Positions 33,552 to 45,110 of a stretch of DNA of 64,000 nt are shown piece by piece. The stretch comes from Siphonodentalium dalli (Eukaryota > Mollusca > Scaphopoda > Gadilida > Siphonodentaliidae). The notes beneath the pieces are model-generated. The model had not been told where the DNA came from, made no database searches, and saw only the letters and a program-made list of their open reading frames with translations. Position numbers and translations under genes: made by a program. The stretch covers positions 134,675,129 to 134,739,128 of the forward strand of contig CP136064.1 of NCBI GenBank assembly GCA_032622095.1, given 5' to 3'. The first letter of the stretch is position 1, and each line of letters begins with the position of its first letter.

Positions 33552-34593
33552 GTGACCTGGACATGGAATACTTGGTTTAAGAGAGTCCAATTTAAGTTTA
33601 CAATGATAATATCTCAAATTCTACCAACAACACCCATCGAGATAAAGACACCTCACTGCTGACCCATTAATATCAATTATATAGCAGAGCTGTCAACAAA
33701 TCACAGATATTGTTTATATTGATGCTGGCATCTCTATTAATACAATAACATTTATAATGACCTCAGACCATCTGTAGAGTTATATATTCAGCTGTGCAAT
33801 GCAGCATCCAGCAAACTTTTAAAAGCACTGTTTTATCAGGAAATCTTTCACAGACTGTCCATCATAATTAACTGGTCTGTGGGATACAGTCTATCACCAA
33901 ATAAATAACATTCTATTAACCAGTGGCAGTCTATATAGTACACTCCAATATTGTGAACTGCACATGTGTTTTTTATCAGATATCAGGAGGAATTCTGTTA
34001 TTTAACTGCAACTTGACATTAATGGGGGATCGTGTTGTATGCAAAAATGGCTCGGTCGTGTAATGGCACCTTAACACTATTAATTTATGGGTTCATTACT
34101 AAATATTAAAAGGGACACATTGGGGAACATTTTTATCAACTTGTATCATAATCATCAATATCTAAATGAAAACAAATGAAAGAGCCAATGACATTTTTTT
34201 TATTATTATTATAAAAGTTAAAAATAAATCTAAAAAAATCAAATTTTGTTTTCGAAAAAAAAGGGTCATAACTCCTTTAAAATAAATCGGATCAAACCCA
34301 TATTCGATCTCGATCTGTATTTTGGGCTGTGAAACTCACATACCAAATTTGGTTCCAATCAGATAAAAACTGTTTGAGTTATGGCAGAATGCGTGAATTC
34401 TAAGTCGATCTGTATTTTGGGCTGAGAAACACATATACAAAATTTGGTTCCGATCAGATAGAAAATGTTTGAGTTATCGCATTTAATACATGTAAAGTGT
34501 CTACGGACAGACGGACAGACAGACAGATGGACGACGAGTGGTCAATCCGGACAACGACACTATGTTTACCATACTATGGTATGGGTAAATATA
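33552..34593 (+). mobile_element. Family A element (copy 2): head, core and palindromic tail
   Basis: Matches 5152-6440 in order: GTGACCTGGACATGGAATAC, GACCCATTAATATCAATTAT, GGGACACATTGG, AAGGGTCATAACTCCTTTAA, a (GACA/GACG) run at 34506-34540 and the tail at 34561-34593. It is shorter than copy 1, with a single core-tail module. Confidence 0.8.
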
Positions 34594-34630
34594 AAAAGTA
34601 AGAAGTAGTATGATGAATGGATATTATCAA

Positions 34631-35190
34631 TGAAAGTGTCAATGGCACTGAAGCTCAACTTGTAGAGGGGCTAATGTCAAATGTTACAGTTGGTGGAGTG
34701 ATATTAAGGAATGCAGAAACTTGGTATGTCTATTTACTATTTAATGTCAACGTGAAGAGATCAAAGAAATTTGGGGTTTTAGCTAGTATATATGAAATGA
34801 CAAAGAGTAAAATCCAAAATAGCTGCCGGTGGGAAGTTTTTTAACAAAATTCGGAAAAATTAGATTACTTCCATCTTGTGGTCATTCCGAAGATCCATGT
34901 GAAGATTAGTGATGATCAGACAAGTAGGGTGTCGTCTGTACGGTGTACCAAAGGATTTAGTCATACAAAGAGTAAAATCCAAGATGGCCATCTTTTTCAA
35001 CAAAATTCAGAATACTTTAATGGCTCCCATCTAGAGGTCACCCCAATGATCCATATGAAGTTTGGTGATGATCAGATTAGGGATGTGGTCTTTAGATTGT
35101 GGCCAAGGATTTAGTCATGCAAAGAGTAAAATCCAAGATGGCTGCTGGTAGCCATGTTTTATGGCCGAATGACCCCAAAATGACTCATTC
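34631..35190 (+). mobile_element. HINE-like element of core subfamily II, tail missing
   Basis: The head TGAAAGTGTCAATGGCACTG has TGAAGCTCAACTT. Three diverged core units follow. It starts about 40 bp after the tail of the family A copy. Confidence 0.7.
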
Positions 35191-36732
35191 TTGAGAATTT
35201 GTTTTTAAAATGTGAAGTTATTTATATGGGACACTCATCCATTGATGTGTTTTGATACTAAAAACCCCAAATGCCTTTCCAGTAACTTGAATAAAGACAT
35301 CTTTCCAAAATTGCACATTGATAAAGTAAAACAGTATAAAGCAGGAAGGGGTAAACCGTGATGCGGGCAAAAATCGTGCCTGCTTTGCAGTTTACATGGA
35401 GTGTCGCTTGCAATTGTCAATATTTTCCTATTTAAATGCTGGCAAATTCCAATGTGAATGTAGATTTAATTTCCTAAAATATCAATGGATGGTCCAAATT
35501 TATCACCACGCACTCAGATTAGAGCAGAAAACACAATGCATCGAGAATTTCATCAGCTTTTCAGAGCTTTTTTCATCTAAATGTTGACATTGGGTTGAAG
35601 CTGGGTTCATCAAGCACCTCGTGGATCCAAAACAAACATACATGTAGTCTTCACCCATGCCTGCAACGTGGTTTATCAATATTTGCCTGCAGCAGGCATT
35701 ATAGAATGTGACAACTGGGGTGTTTGTTTTTCAAAAACGTTTAATGTTTTTTTGTATAAAAAATAATTTTAAATTGAGCAAAGAGTTAAATTTAATTTAA
35801 AGAAATTATTTTATCAAAAATATATTTTTGTTCTCTTCATAATACTAATTATAGATATTTCACATGCCCATTTAGAGAGATAATTAAAAATCTAGTAGAT
35901 AATATTTTAATTTTTTTGACATAAACAAAAATCATGAAACTGAAAGTTGCCTAAGATCAGCTATTCGGTGCTGTCACATGACTGTTTTTTTCTGGCGAGT
36001 ATCACCTGTTTTGCTAACAGATTTGGGCGGAGCTTAAAAAAATTCAGCCAATCACGCAACGAGTTGATAATTACATATGAAATATTGCAATCATAAAATA
36101 AAAACTGGTTGAACTGATGAACCTTGAAACGAAAAAAGTGGAGTGAAATTTGATGAAATGAGATAATTCATGCCGAAATCCAATGAGCGGAATATAGTGC
36201 AGAACGAAATTGAGTTGTTTCTGCAAGAAATAAAAGTTGGGCCTTCTAGCTTCTTCTTCATTGTAGAGTTCAAATATCCAAAGCTAATTTATACAACTGA
36301 AATATTGTCATACCGTTGCCTCAGAGGAGTGCAATTAAAAACTAATGATGCGTGATTCAAAAAGTGTTGGTTAAACATTATGATGGCTATTATTCATCAT
36401 ATTCTTCCTTTATGTTTCCCCACACGAAGCATGTTGACCTTAAATTGTAATTGAACCATTGGACATTCACAGTTGATTTCTCCACTCCGCTCATTGACAG
36501 TGACGCAGCCAAGTTCGCACAATCATAACAATCAAACAAGATACCATAAACCAATTTTATAAGTCCATTGCATCAGGTATGCATACTGTTGTTCTCTACC
36601 ATTATCTACATTAACCACCAAACAAACTTTGAAAGGGTGTGACTTTGTGTACACGCATGCTTTTTTCACTTCAAATCGTCTGCTCAATTTGTGCATGCGC
36701 GTTTCTTAAAAACAAGACTGCTGAAACTTTAA
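35191..36732. other. Unannotated region with one duplicated block
   Basis: 35408-35660 is duplicated at 39669-40010. The 61-codon plus frame at 36170-36355 starts at an ATG and looks protein-like but matches nothing I know. Confidence 0.4.
35408..35660 (+). repeat. Dispersed repeat, second copy at 39669-40010
   Basis: Shares TTGTCAATATTTTCCT, AAATTCCAATGTGAATGTAG, TTTATCACC-CGCA and GGTTCAT-A-GCACCTC with the 39.7-kb copy. It is moderately diverged. No termini were found. Confidence 0.75.
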
Positions 36733-38125
36733 TGAAAGTGTCTATGACACTGTAGCTCTGTAGAGGACACCTCGAAAATCCACATGAAGTTTAGTGATGA
36801 ACGGATGTGGTCTGTTGGGTACGCCAAAGGATTTAGTCATACAACGCGTAAATTCCAAGATGGACACTGGCGGCCATGTTTTTCAATGAATTTCGGTCAA
36901 AATAGGAGGCTCCCATCTGCAGGTCACCCGAAGATCCATATGACGTCTGGTGATGATCAAATGAGGGATGTGGTCTGGGGTGCACTAAAGGATTTAGTCA
37001 TACAAAGAGTAAATAGCAAGATGGCTGCCGGCAGCCATGTTTTTCAATGAATTTCGCTCAAAATAGGAGGCTCCCATCTAGAGGTCACCCCGAAAAACCA
37101 TATGAAGTTTGGTGATCATCAGACGATGAATGTGGTCTGTAGGGTGTGCCAAAGGATTTAGCCATACAAAGAGTATGCCAGCGCCATGTTTTTCATCGAA
37201 AATATTTCAAATTTGATAGCTTCCTACTAGAGGTGATTCTAAACATGCCTTTAAATTTTCAAATCAATTCTTCAATAGATGCGGGCTCCAGGGTATGCCT
37301 TATGGATTCAAATGTGAAATACTAGATGGCTGCTGGAGGCCATATTTTTTAACAAATTTCAGTAAAAATAGGAGGCTCCCATCTAGATGTCACTCTGAAG
37401 ATCCATATGAAGTTTGGTGACGATCGGATCAGAGATGTGGCCTGTAGGGTGTGCCGAAGGATTTAGTCATACAAAGAGTAAAATCCAAAATGGCTGCTGG
37501 CGGCCAATTTTTAAAACAAATTTCGGTCAAAATAGGAGGCACCCATCTAGAGGTCACCCTGAAGATCTAAATGAAGTTTGGTGACAATCAAATGAGAGAT
37601 GTGGCCTGTAGGGTGTGCCGAAGGATTCAGTCACACAAAGAGTAAATTCCAAGATGGCTGCTGGCGGCCATGTTTTTTCACAAATTTTGGTCAAAACAGG
37701 AAGCTCCCATCTAGAGGTCATCCCGAAGATCCATATGAAGATTGGTGGTGATCGGATGAGCGATGTGGTCTGTAGGGTGTGCCAAACGATTTAGTCATGC
37801 AAAGAGTAAAATCCAAGATGGCTGCCGATGGCCATGTTTTTCATCGAAAATCGTTCAAATTCAATAGCTCCAATCTACAGGTGATCACAATCGTGCCTGC
37901 ATAATTTAAAATGATCCAGCCATAAATACGGGCTGTAGGGTGTGCCGTGGATTCAAATTTTAAATCCAAGATGGCTGCTGCCGGCCATGTTTTTTTTATT
38001 GAAATTCGGAAAAACTTGATAGCTCCCAATCTATATATGTCACCCTGAAGCTACATATGAAGTTTGGTAAAGATCGGATAAGGGATGCGGCATGTAGGGT
38101 GTGCCAAAGGAAATTGCCTATGATA
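36733..38125 (+). mobile_element. HINE-like element of core subfamily II, about eight units
   Basis: The head TGAAAGTGTCTATGACACTG leads into units with GATCCATATGAAGTTTGGTG, GTGTGCCAAAGGATTTAGTC and AAAATAGGAGGCTCCCATCT. The last unit ends AAAGGAAATTGCC as in other copies just before the microsatellite. Microsatellite and hairpin tail are missing. Confidence 0.8.
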
Positions 38126-39007
38126 AGCAATGCCTATTTATGCTGTGACAGGAGTACAGAGAAATTTCACACATCAGTTCTGGAGAAAAATACAATCTTA
38201 GTCGAGCACATTCGGAATTTCGGGGTAAATTTAAGTTTTATTCATCAAAATTTTCACTGAAGATACTTCTCGAGAATTTTTCTTCTCGAAAAATCTTGCC
38301 CGCTTCGGGGTTTACTCCCGACACCGTGGAGTGTCACATGTAATTACTTGCGCCAGTCCATGCTGGACACAAGTAATGTTTTCGGTCCGGATCTCTGTTT
38401 ATTTGTCTGTCTGTTTATTTGTCATTCCGCGAATATGTTACATCATACCGGAAGTACATACTGTAAATAATGGACACGCTAATATGAAAAGCATCAATTG
38501 TAATTTAAATCCACATATCTACTTAATTTGCATTGTTATCTGGTTTTATTTTGGTAATAAATCGTTCATAAATGAACAATACTGAATGATTTATTTCTGG
38601 AATCCGATCAAGACGCCATGACGTCAAGACGCACATCGGACGTCACGAGCTACATGGGCGCGCAAAACACCAGACATGATTGCGTCGATGTCCAGACAGT
38701 TGAGACTCGTATAACACGGACTGGCTAAACCATTCCATCTGCCAACAACTTCGTGTTGTATTATTATAAAGATATATATATATACTGCATGAAAACAAAA
38801 GTGGGCAAAGTACTGCCCATTAGAAGCCTATATTATCTAACTTGAAACTCGAGGAATGAGTTGAGATCAAGTCTAAAAGATGCGTGCGAAATCGTTTTTT
38901 TTTTAGCAGAGACAGTGAGGGAGGTGCGAACATATTTCTAGAAAGTTCAAAACATTTTCGAAAGATCCTGGTGCATATAAATCATGTCCGGCCAAACAGT
39001 CGAAGGG
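38126..39007. other. Unannotated stretch
   Basis: A GTCTGTCTGTTTATTTGTC tract lies at 38404-38422 and a perfect CRE-type TGACGTCA at 38619-38626. No gene was recognised near either. Confidence 0.4.
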
Positions 39008-39235
39008 CATGGTTCAATTGAAAAATAATTGCACTGAAAAATGTTAATGTGGAAACATGGATTATTAAAATGCCTTATTAATTAACTGGGAAAACAAGCT
39101 TTCTCATTCTCAACGCAATAGACATTTTGATGAAATGTTCCCCGAAGACTGCAGATCAATCGCTGAGGGAGTGTTCTCATTGACACACTGTTAATCAATG
39201 ACTAGCCAATGGTCGCGTGTCTTTTATTTAATTGT
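39008..39235 (+). repeat. Old dispersed repeat related to 9730-9990
   Basis: The same ordered blocks as the 9.7-kb copy are present, including TTAATTAACT, AACAAGCTTT, CATTGACA, TGTTAATCAA and GTCTTTTATT. It is strongly diverged. Confidence 0.5.
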
Positions 39236-39668
39236 GTCGGTATTTGTATTTTACTTGATGGTTTTTGCCACTGAAGTGCAATGGCATACACACTTGATGT
39301 CATTCTAGTCAAACTAGTAATTTAACCCAATTGGTATATAATATGGCATCATCGGCAACCAATCGTTTTCACACCCTTTATATGAACGATGTCTATATTG
39401 TTCTATAAATATGTCAAACAACTCGTACGTATTACTAAGACTAGCATTAGTGTAATAGATCAACTTGAGATAAACAGAGATATTCTGTCCATACACACAA
39501 CTATATTTCAGCGATGGATGAACTGAGATGTGATATCTAGAGTTTTGTTATCGATCTCTCTCAAACGAGGGGCCAGCACCCGTTGTTCAAACTGTTGTTG
39601 GTAAGACACCACAAAACATGCCAAATGTGTGATGGGCGCAAGTATAGGCAGCTCCAGTGAGTGCATTC

Positions 39669-40010
39669 TAGTTGTCAATATTTTCCTGCATAAAAACAGC
39701 AAATTCCAATGTGAATGTAGATTTAGTTTCCTAAACTATCTATTCCAATGGAACGTTGACAACATTGTCAAAATTTATCACCTCGCATTCATCTTGGAGC
39801 TGAAAACACACAAAATTGAAACATGGAAGCTTATTCTCACACTTCATCGAGCATTTCTTCTCTTTATTGAGTTTTATTCGTCGAACTGTTAACATGTGGT
39901 TGAAGTTGGGTTCATTATGCACCTCCTGGATCCGGAGTTGTGTATGACTAAAAACAATTAATAAAAAAATTCCCCTCAAAACAAACCTAACTGTACTCTT
40001 CACTCGTACT
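39669..40010 (+). repeat. Second copy of the 35408 dispersed repeat
   Basis: Longer than the 35.4-kb copy; it contains extra sequence after TTTCCTAAACTATC. Frames on either strand are not conserved between the copies, arguing against an exon. Confidence 0.75.
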
Positions 40011-40974
40011 CATCACCTGGTGTATTGATCTTTTTAAAGCAATATATGAAATTTGGTTGCACATTGTACTTCATTATTTCATACAGAACTGCTTTGGGAT
40101 TGAAAACATCAACGGTAGCATATCACTGTGTAACATAGGTCATTGTGTTCCACTACTGAGAGGTCAGTCAGTGCATGAGCTGACCGTGTGAGTTGAAAAT
40201 CCATGAATACCCAGAGAAGCTTGTGCGTTTGGCCGTGTATTCAAGGAATCACTTACACTGAACTTGTATAAACAATTTGAATTCTAACAACCTTCTTACA
40301 ACAAACTGGCCATCCCGATTCTCGATTTTCACGACGACATGCAGATGCTTCAATCGACACTATGTGATCCCAGCGATCGAGCTCTATGTACATACACATA
40401 AACTGCTTGCTGTATGACAAAAACACTCCATATAGAGGTTGCCTGAACAGGGGCAAACAGATGACGTATAGGTACGTGTAAGTATACTGCTTTTATTTCG
40501 TTTATGCGATTTTCCGACTCAAAAATCAAAATAATTGAACACATTGGACATCCATGCATGGGTAGGCCTATTCCATCAGCGGGATTACCAGCATTCTCTA
40601 CTATCTGGGCCCGTTTTTTCATTGCTAAGAAAGTTATACCACTACATGCATGTCTGCAGTGCATCGATCTATATAGCATTTTCAGCTATAATCATGTATC
40701 GCATAGATTGGATGAAATCCCTCATTGGGGTAGGGTCTATACTGTAGATGACCACTGATTACATCAGTCTGGTCTCAGTCTGAAAATATTATGTCTAACA
40801 GATTATCCCTTGAACTTTGTTTGAAACCTTCAACTAAAGTTAATTATCTGTATATTATCACTACGATAATATATTACTTATATTATCCAGTGCTGACCAC
40901 CACATCGGTGATACATACATGTACATGTGATGTTTCGCTGGTGTACTAGCATTTTGACTTTTTGAACAAAATAA
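40011..40974. other. Unannotated stretch
   Basis: Overlapping frames occur on both strands at 40350-40758 without family features. No RNA gene or repeat was recognised. Confidence 0.4.
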
Positions 40975-41340
40975 AAAACACGAGGCTCCCAATGGGGATA
41001 TTGCAGGATTTTCCCAAGGACTCTCCATTCCAAATATATGCTAAATATTCCAAATGGTTCGTGAGAAGATGTTATAAGAATCACTATTGAGGGAAAGAAT
41101 TATGTCCCTGACTCCATCCCTATTTGACACAGTGATCTAATTCTGAATCAAATCTGAATCCCAGTCACCCATACCAGATATAAGCTGAATAGGCCTGATG
41201 GTTCTTGATATGAAGATGTTTTAAAAATTACAATGGATGGACAAGTTATGTCCCTGGGTCCCTACGGGAGGCTCGCATATATGGCACTGGCACATGAGCT
41301 TTAATACTGCACCAGCGCAGCTCCTGTTATGAAAGGGTTA
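40975..41340 (+). repeat. Family F core fragments and a dispersed hairpin-type repeat
   Basis: 40975-41260 has about two units with AAAGAATTATGTCCCTGACT, CCATACCAGATATAAGCTGA and AATAGGCCTGATGGTTCT. 41265-41340 (GGCTCGCATATAT, GCACCAGCGCAGCTCCTGTT) belongs to the repeat at 47690-47815. Confidence 0.75.
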
Positions 41341-41375
41341 ATAGCCTAACTGTCAGATTCACACTTGGCTTTATA

Positions 41376-41610
41376 GGTACCATGTCAAAACTAAAACGGT
41401 AATACCGCTGGTAATACCTGCTGTAGATAAAATTACCGATGGAATTACCGATAGAAGGCTATAAATTACCGATGTAATTACCGCCGAAAATTACTGATAA
41501 ATGGCATCAAAATTACCGATGGTCAGGTAGCAAATTAACACTGAAATATTACCGATGGTATTACCGGTGAAAATGACCGTCATTGGCTTTGGTGTTAAAA
41601 CCGGTGTAAC
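41376..41610 (+). mobile_element. 5' end of a Harbinger-like element with ATTACCG subterminal repeats
   Basis: Begins GGTACCATGTCAAAACTAAA and CGGTAATACC, matching the end at 52816 except for two terminal bases. ATTACCGATG-type motifs follow. The sequence then runs into C-rich DNA and no 3' end was found. Confidence 0.65.
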
Positions 41611-41619
41611 AGTTTATCT

Positions 41620-42033
41620 CCCCCCCCCTGATCAACTTCCCCCCCCCGGGGGGAAGTTGACCTAGGTTATCTCCCCCCACCCTGATCATCTCCCCCCCCC
41701 CGCCTGAATTTTACATACCTTAACATCTATTGGAGTGATAGTCTCATTTTATCATTCATGTGACTTAGAAAAACTATCATTGGTGGCAAGGAAGCATGTC
41801 TTTTCTTCGGCAGAGACATTATTGTTCAGATTTTTTTTTATTGAAAATCACCCAGTTTATCTTTCTGTAAAAGAGACAATAATTATAGTTCGGAGAATTT
41901 TCATTGGAATTTACCTAGTTTATCCCCCCCCCCCCCCCCCCCCCCCCCCCCGCCTGGATTTTCCATACCTTAACATCTATTGGCGAGATAGTCTCATTTT
42001 ATCATTCACTATGACTATGTGACTTAGAAAAAC
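41620..42033 (+). repeat. C-rich region with a perfect palindrome and a ~250-bp duplication
   Basis: 41632-41660 is a palindrome with TCAACTTCCCCCC arms. Blocks 41701-41774 and 41951-42033 are direct copies beginning CGCCTG-ATTTT and containing CATACCTTAACATCTATTGG, each preceded by TATC plus a C run. The second run (41924-41951) is 28 C long. Confidence 0.85.
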
Positions 42034-42378
42034 AAATTGAAATGTCACTTCAAACTTGTTTTCCACGGTGACATTTTACCAAGTTTGTGATTTGGAGGGG
42101 CATAATCTAATTGGCGTATGTCAGTTATGTATGTTTAATATGTCTATTATGGGCAGCTCCCTAGAACATAAAGGGTTGATATTCAGATCAATAAGGACAG
42201 ATTTGCATATATGTTTTCTTTAGTTTGCTTTAATTGCAAATAACAACAGATGAAATACAGTGATGTGTAACAATATATGACAAAATCACTATACAGTAAT
42301 GCCCTAAATAATTGACTCCTTAACCCTTTCAGTGTCAAGTCCGATGTTTGTATCAACCCAATAGGTAAAACCAGTTTA

Positions 42379-42379
<1 letters not shown>
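42034..42379. other. Unannotated stretch
   Basis: ATAATTGACTCCTTAACC at 42308-42325 matches the left arm of the hairpin at 50182. Nothing else was recognised. Confidence 0.45.

Positions 42380-42410
<31 letters not shown>
42380..42410. repeat. 31-base C homopolymer
   Basis: 31 consecutive C followed by GGGG and preceded by CCAGTTTAT, the same leader as the 41.9-kb run. Its length may be misassembled. Confidence 0.9.
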
Positions 42411-42412
<2 letters not shown>

Positions 42413-42439
42413 GGATTTAAATTTAACAATATTTAAAAA

Positions 42440-42820
42440 AACAAATTTTATGTTCCTGACACGGCCCCTATTTGACACACTGACCCCATTTGAACAAATC
42501 TGAACCCCAGTCACACAAGGACCCACCATACCAAATATTAGCTAAATCGGCCTGATGATTCTGGAGAAGAAGTCATTCTAATAATTACTAGGGAGAATAG
42601 AGTTATGTCCCTGATTCTGCCCCTATTTGACCCAGTGACCCCATTTGAACAAATCTGACCCCCAGTCACTCAAGGACCTTCCATACCAAATATAAGCTAA
42701 ATAGGCCTGATGGTTCTTGAAAAGAAGTTGTTTTAAGAATTACTATGGCGGGAAAGAGTTATGGCCCTAGCTTCGCAACTATTTGACTCAGTGACCTTAT
42801 TTTAACAAATCTGAGTCTGA
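42440..42820 (+). repeat. Family F tandem core (about two and a half units, ~170 bp)
   Basis: Units contain GCCCCTATTTGACCCAGTGA, CCCCAGTCAC, CCATACCAAATATAAGCTAA, ATAGGCCTGATGGTTCT and AAAGAGTTATGGCCCT. The unit is interrupted by the 42821-44407 element and resumes at 44408 with a microsatellite and tail. Confidence 0.85.
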
Positions 42821-44407
42821 GGTGACGTTTACACATAGCCGGTGAAGCCGTTACCCGGCGAACCCATTAGCCGGCGAAGGTTGGGTAGAGTGTTTACACA
42901 TCGCCGGCGAAGATAAGCATATATTCATGTGTCTCCATTACTTGTTAATAGTTTTCGTTTTAGTTCTCACTGAACTGCAATATGATATTGCTGTACACCT
43001 ATAGACATCTAGCCGCTTCCTGTTAGAGATATGGTTGGGCAGTATAGTGAAATGAAACTTTTTAGAAATGGAAATGCCGAAATTATTAATATCCAACTCA
43101 AACTTTCAGGTATTGCTATTGGTAATTTTATAGATATTTAAACAACATTGTTAATGGTTTGTTTGGTTTCATAGACAGCCTGTGAAGTGAGTGTCGCACC
43201 AAAAGCATGGTCATTGTCAGTTTTGATATCTTTTCGTCGCATACATCTACAAATTGGTGTCTAATCATTCGGATTGGATTTTATATTATATAAATTATAT
43301 AAGTTTCAACAATGCGAATCAAATGTGACACATTTTCCGTTTGCATATTATACAATAAAATATGTTTTTCATTTTACTCGGGCGTTCACCATGTCCATGT
43401 ATATAGGGCCGTGGCGATGGGCGTGTCTCATCCCAACTTTAATCAAAATATTCAAAAGCTGGAAATTTCATACCTGACACGGCAATAGTTGGAAATTTGA
43501 CATCAGCAATATGTTGAAATTGTTCTCGTAGTTTTATTTTCAACAATTTGTTATTGGTGATTTCTTTAGGCAACATTTGCTTATTTTTTGGCCAAATTGT
43601 TGGACTGAAATGTCCATCAGTTGGAAATGATCCAACCTTAGAGGTGCGTCATGTTTGGAAAATGTCCAACAATTGGAAATCTTAAGGCTGGATGCTAGGA
43701 TTTTGCAATTTTCAGGGTTCAGATTAAAACAATTTCTCACACCTGGCCATAACCACGGTCGGTCGATAAATTCCAAAGATGAACAGTCCCACACCTCAAA
43801 ATCAGGCCCTCTAGACCCGACCCTGTGTACATATGTCCACGGCGCACTCAGATTTAGATTATTGAACTAATTGTCCATTAAGTTTGAATCCATAGAAACG
43901 TGCCATCCCATTTCTTCCACATATATATGGACATACATGTACATGAATTGATTACCTCGAATGCGCAACAAATGTACCATGCACATGCAGAGTACGTGTA
44001 CCATCATCAGTTAGTATTTATAATAATAGCTTATACCCAAGGTGCGTGACCACCGACGGACAGCTGATTAGAGACAATCAAACTGGCACACTGACCAATA
44101 TATACACAGGTGAAAAGCGGGCTGGTCTATCAGCGATTGCACAATAATATTGTTCGAGTTAATTGTTGAAAGGAAATCACCCATGACGACATGACCCCAG
44201 ATAAACATCTAACTTAACAGCAGAGCGAATTAGAATCCATACGACAATCAGGTGCTTGTACTAAATCATTTTATCCAAAAGTTGAAAACCGTATAGCTGA
44301 GTATCCGGATAGCCGTAATTCTTATCCGGCGAAGTATAAACACTCTATTGTTATCGCTGCCGGCTAAAGCGAATGCGATCTTCGCCGGGTAATGTATAAA
44401 CACCCCC
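42821..44407. mobile_element. DNA transposon-like insertion with CCGGCGAA subterminal repeats
   Basis: The left end has GAGGTGACGTTTACACATAG and the right end, inverted, GGGGGTGTTTATACATTACC. Both are followed by CCGG-GAAG motifs (AGCCGGTGAAGCC, ATCGCCGGCGAAG; TTATCCGGCGAAG, TTCGCCGGGTAA). CTGAGTC occurs on both sides (42811-42817 and 44407-44413), and joining the flanks restores the family F unit. The TSD length (6-7 bp) and superfamily are uncertain. The interior carries TTGGAAATTT repeats (43.45-43.7 kb). No transposase was found. Confidence 0.65.
43440..43760. repeat. TTGGAAATTTCCAA-family repeat
   Basis: GTTGGAAATTTGACATC, CAGTTGGAAATGATCCAACC, CAACAATTGGAAATCTT and GGATGCTAGGATTTTGCAAT relate it to 58073-58540, 60195-60425 and 62554-62720. 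Confidence 0.7.
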
Positions 44408-44550
44408 TGAGTCAAGCAGGGAACATCCACACCAAATATGAACTCATTTGGCCTTATGATACTGGAGAAGAAGATGATTGTTGACGGACGGACGGACGGA
44501 CAGACAGACGGACGGACAGACGGACGACGGGTGATGACTATAGCTCCACC
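44408..44550 (+). repeat. Family F end: core, (GGAC)n microsatellite, tail
   Basis: ACACCAAATATGAACTCATT and CTGGAGAAGAAG are followed by a GGAC/AGAC run (44484-44527) and GGTGATGACTATAGCTCCAC. This is the same core-microsatellite-tail order as the HINE and family A elements, with a different tail. Confidence 0.75.
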
Positions 44551-44700
44551 CAGTCAAAACTGAGCAAACACAATAAAATAATGAAAAGAAATGTATCTAA
44601 TAGCATGTATGCGCAGTCAGTTGACATACCATTCAAAAGAATTGTGATGTATCTATCCATCGATCTCCAACTGAATGTCCACAGAATAAATTGGAACTTA

Positions 44701-45110
44701 GGGAGCGTCTCAAAAGTCTTTGCGGAATTCCGAAAGTATTTTCCGAAAATAAGTGACGTTATGAACACTTTGCGGAAAACTGTTTGCGGAAATTTTTCGG
44801 TAATTACGTTCCTTCTTTCGGAAAATAGCACTAAGGTTTGCGGAAAAGAAGACGACGTTTGCGGATTTTTTTCGGAATACGTCCGATGTTTTCGGAATTT
44901 GCGGAAATAATTGCGGAATTCACCCCAACGTATTCGGAATTTTAGTTTCCTCATTCGGAAATAATTGCGGGAATTCACCCCAACGTTATCGGAATTTTAG
45001 TTTCCTCTTTCGGAATTTGCGGAAATAATTGCGGTATTCACCTCAATGGTATCGGAATATGAATGCATGCGGACCTCTTTCCGGAAAATTTGCGGAATAT
45101 ATTCATGGGT
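44701..45110 (+). mobile_element. 5' end of a Harbinger-like element with TGCGGAAAT subterminal repeats
   Basis: TTA at 44698-44700 is followed by GGGAGCGTCTCAAAAGTCTT and then more than a dozen TGCGGAA/TTTCGGAA motifs to about 45100. No matching 3' end was found. The 146-codon minus frame at 44538-44978 (repeated RNYFRK) is a translation of these motifs. Confidence 0.7.

Noticed and set aside
38619-38626. Perfect TGACGTCA as a promoter site
   Set aside because: A single 8-mer with no gene, start site or other motif nearby; expected by chance about once per 64 kb.
44538-44978. 146-codon minus-strand ORF rich in RNYFRK
   Set aside because: Its composition is that of the TTCCGCAA/TTCCGAAA subterminal repeats; an overlapping plus-strand frame is also open.
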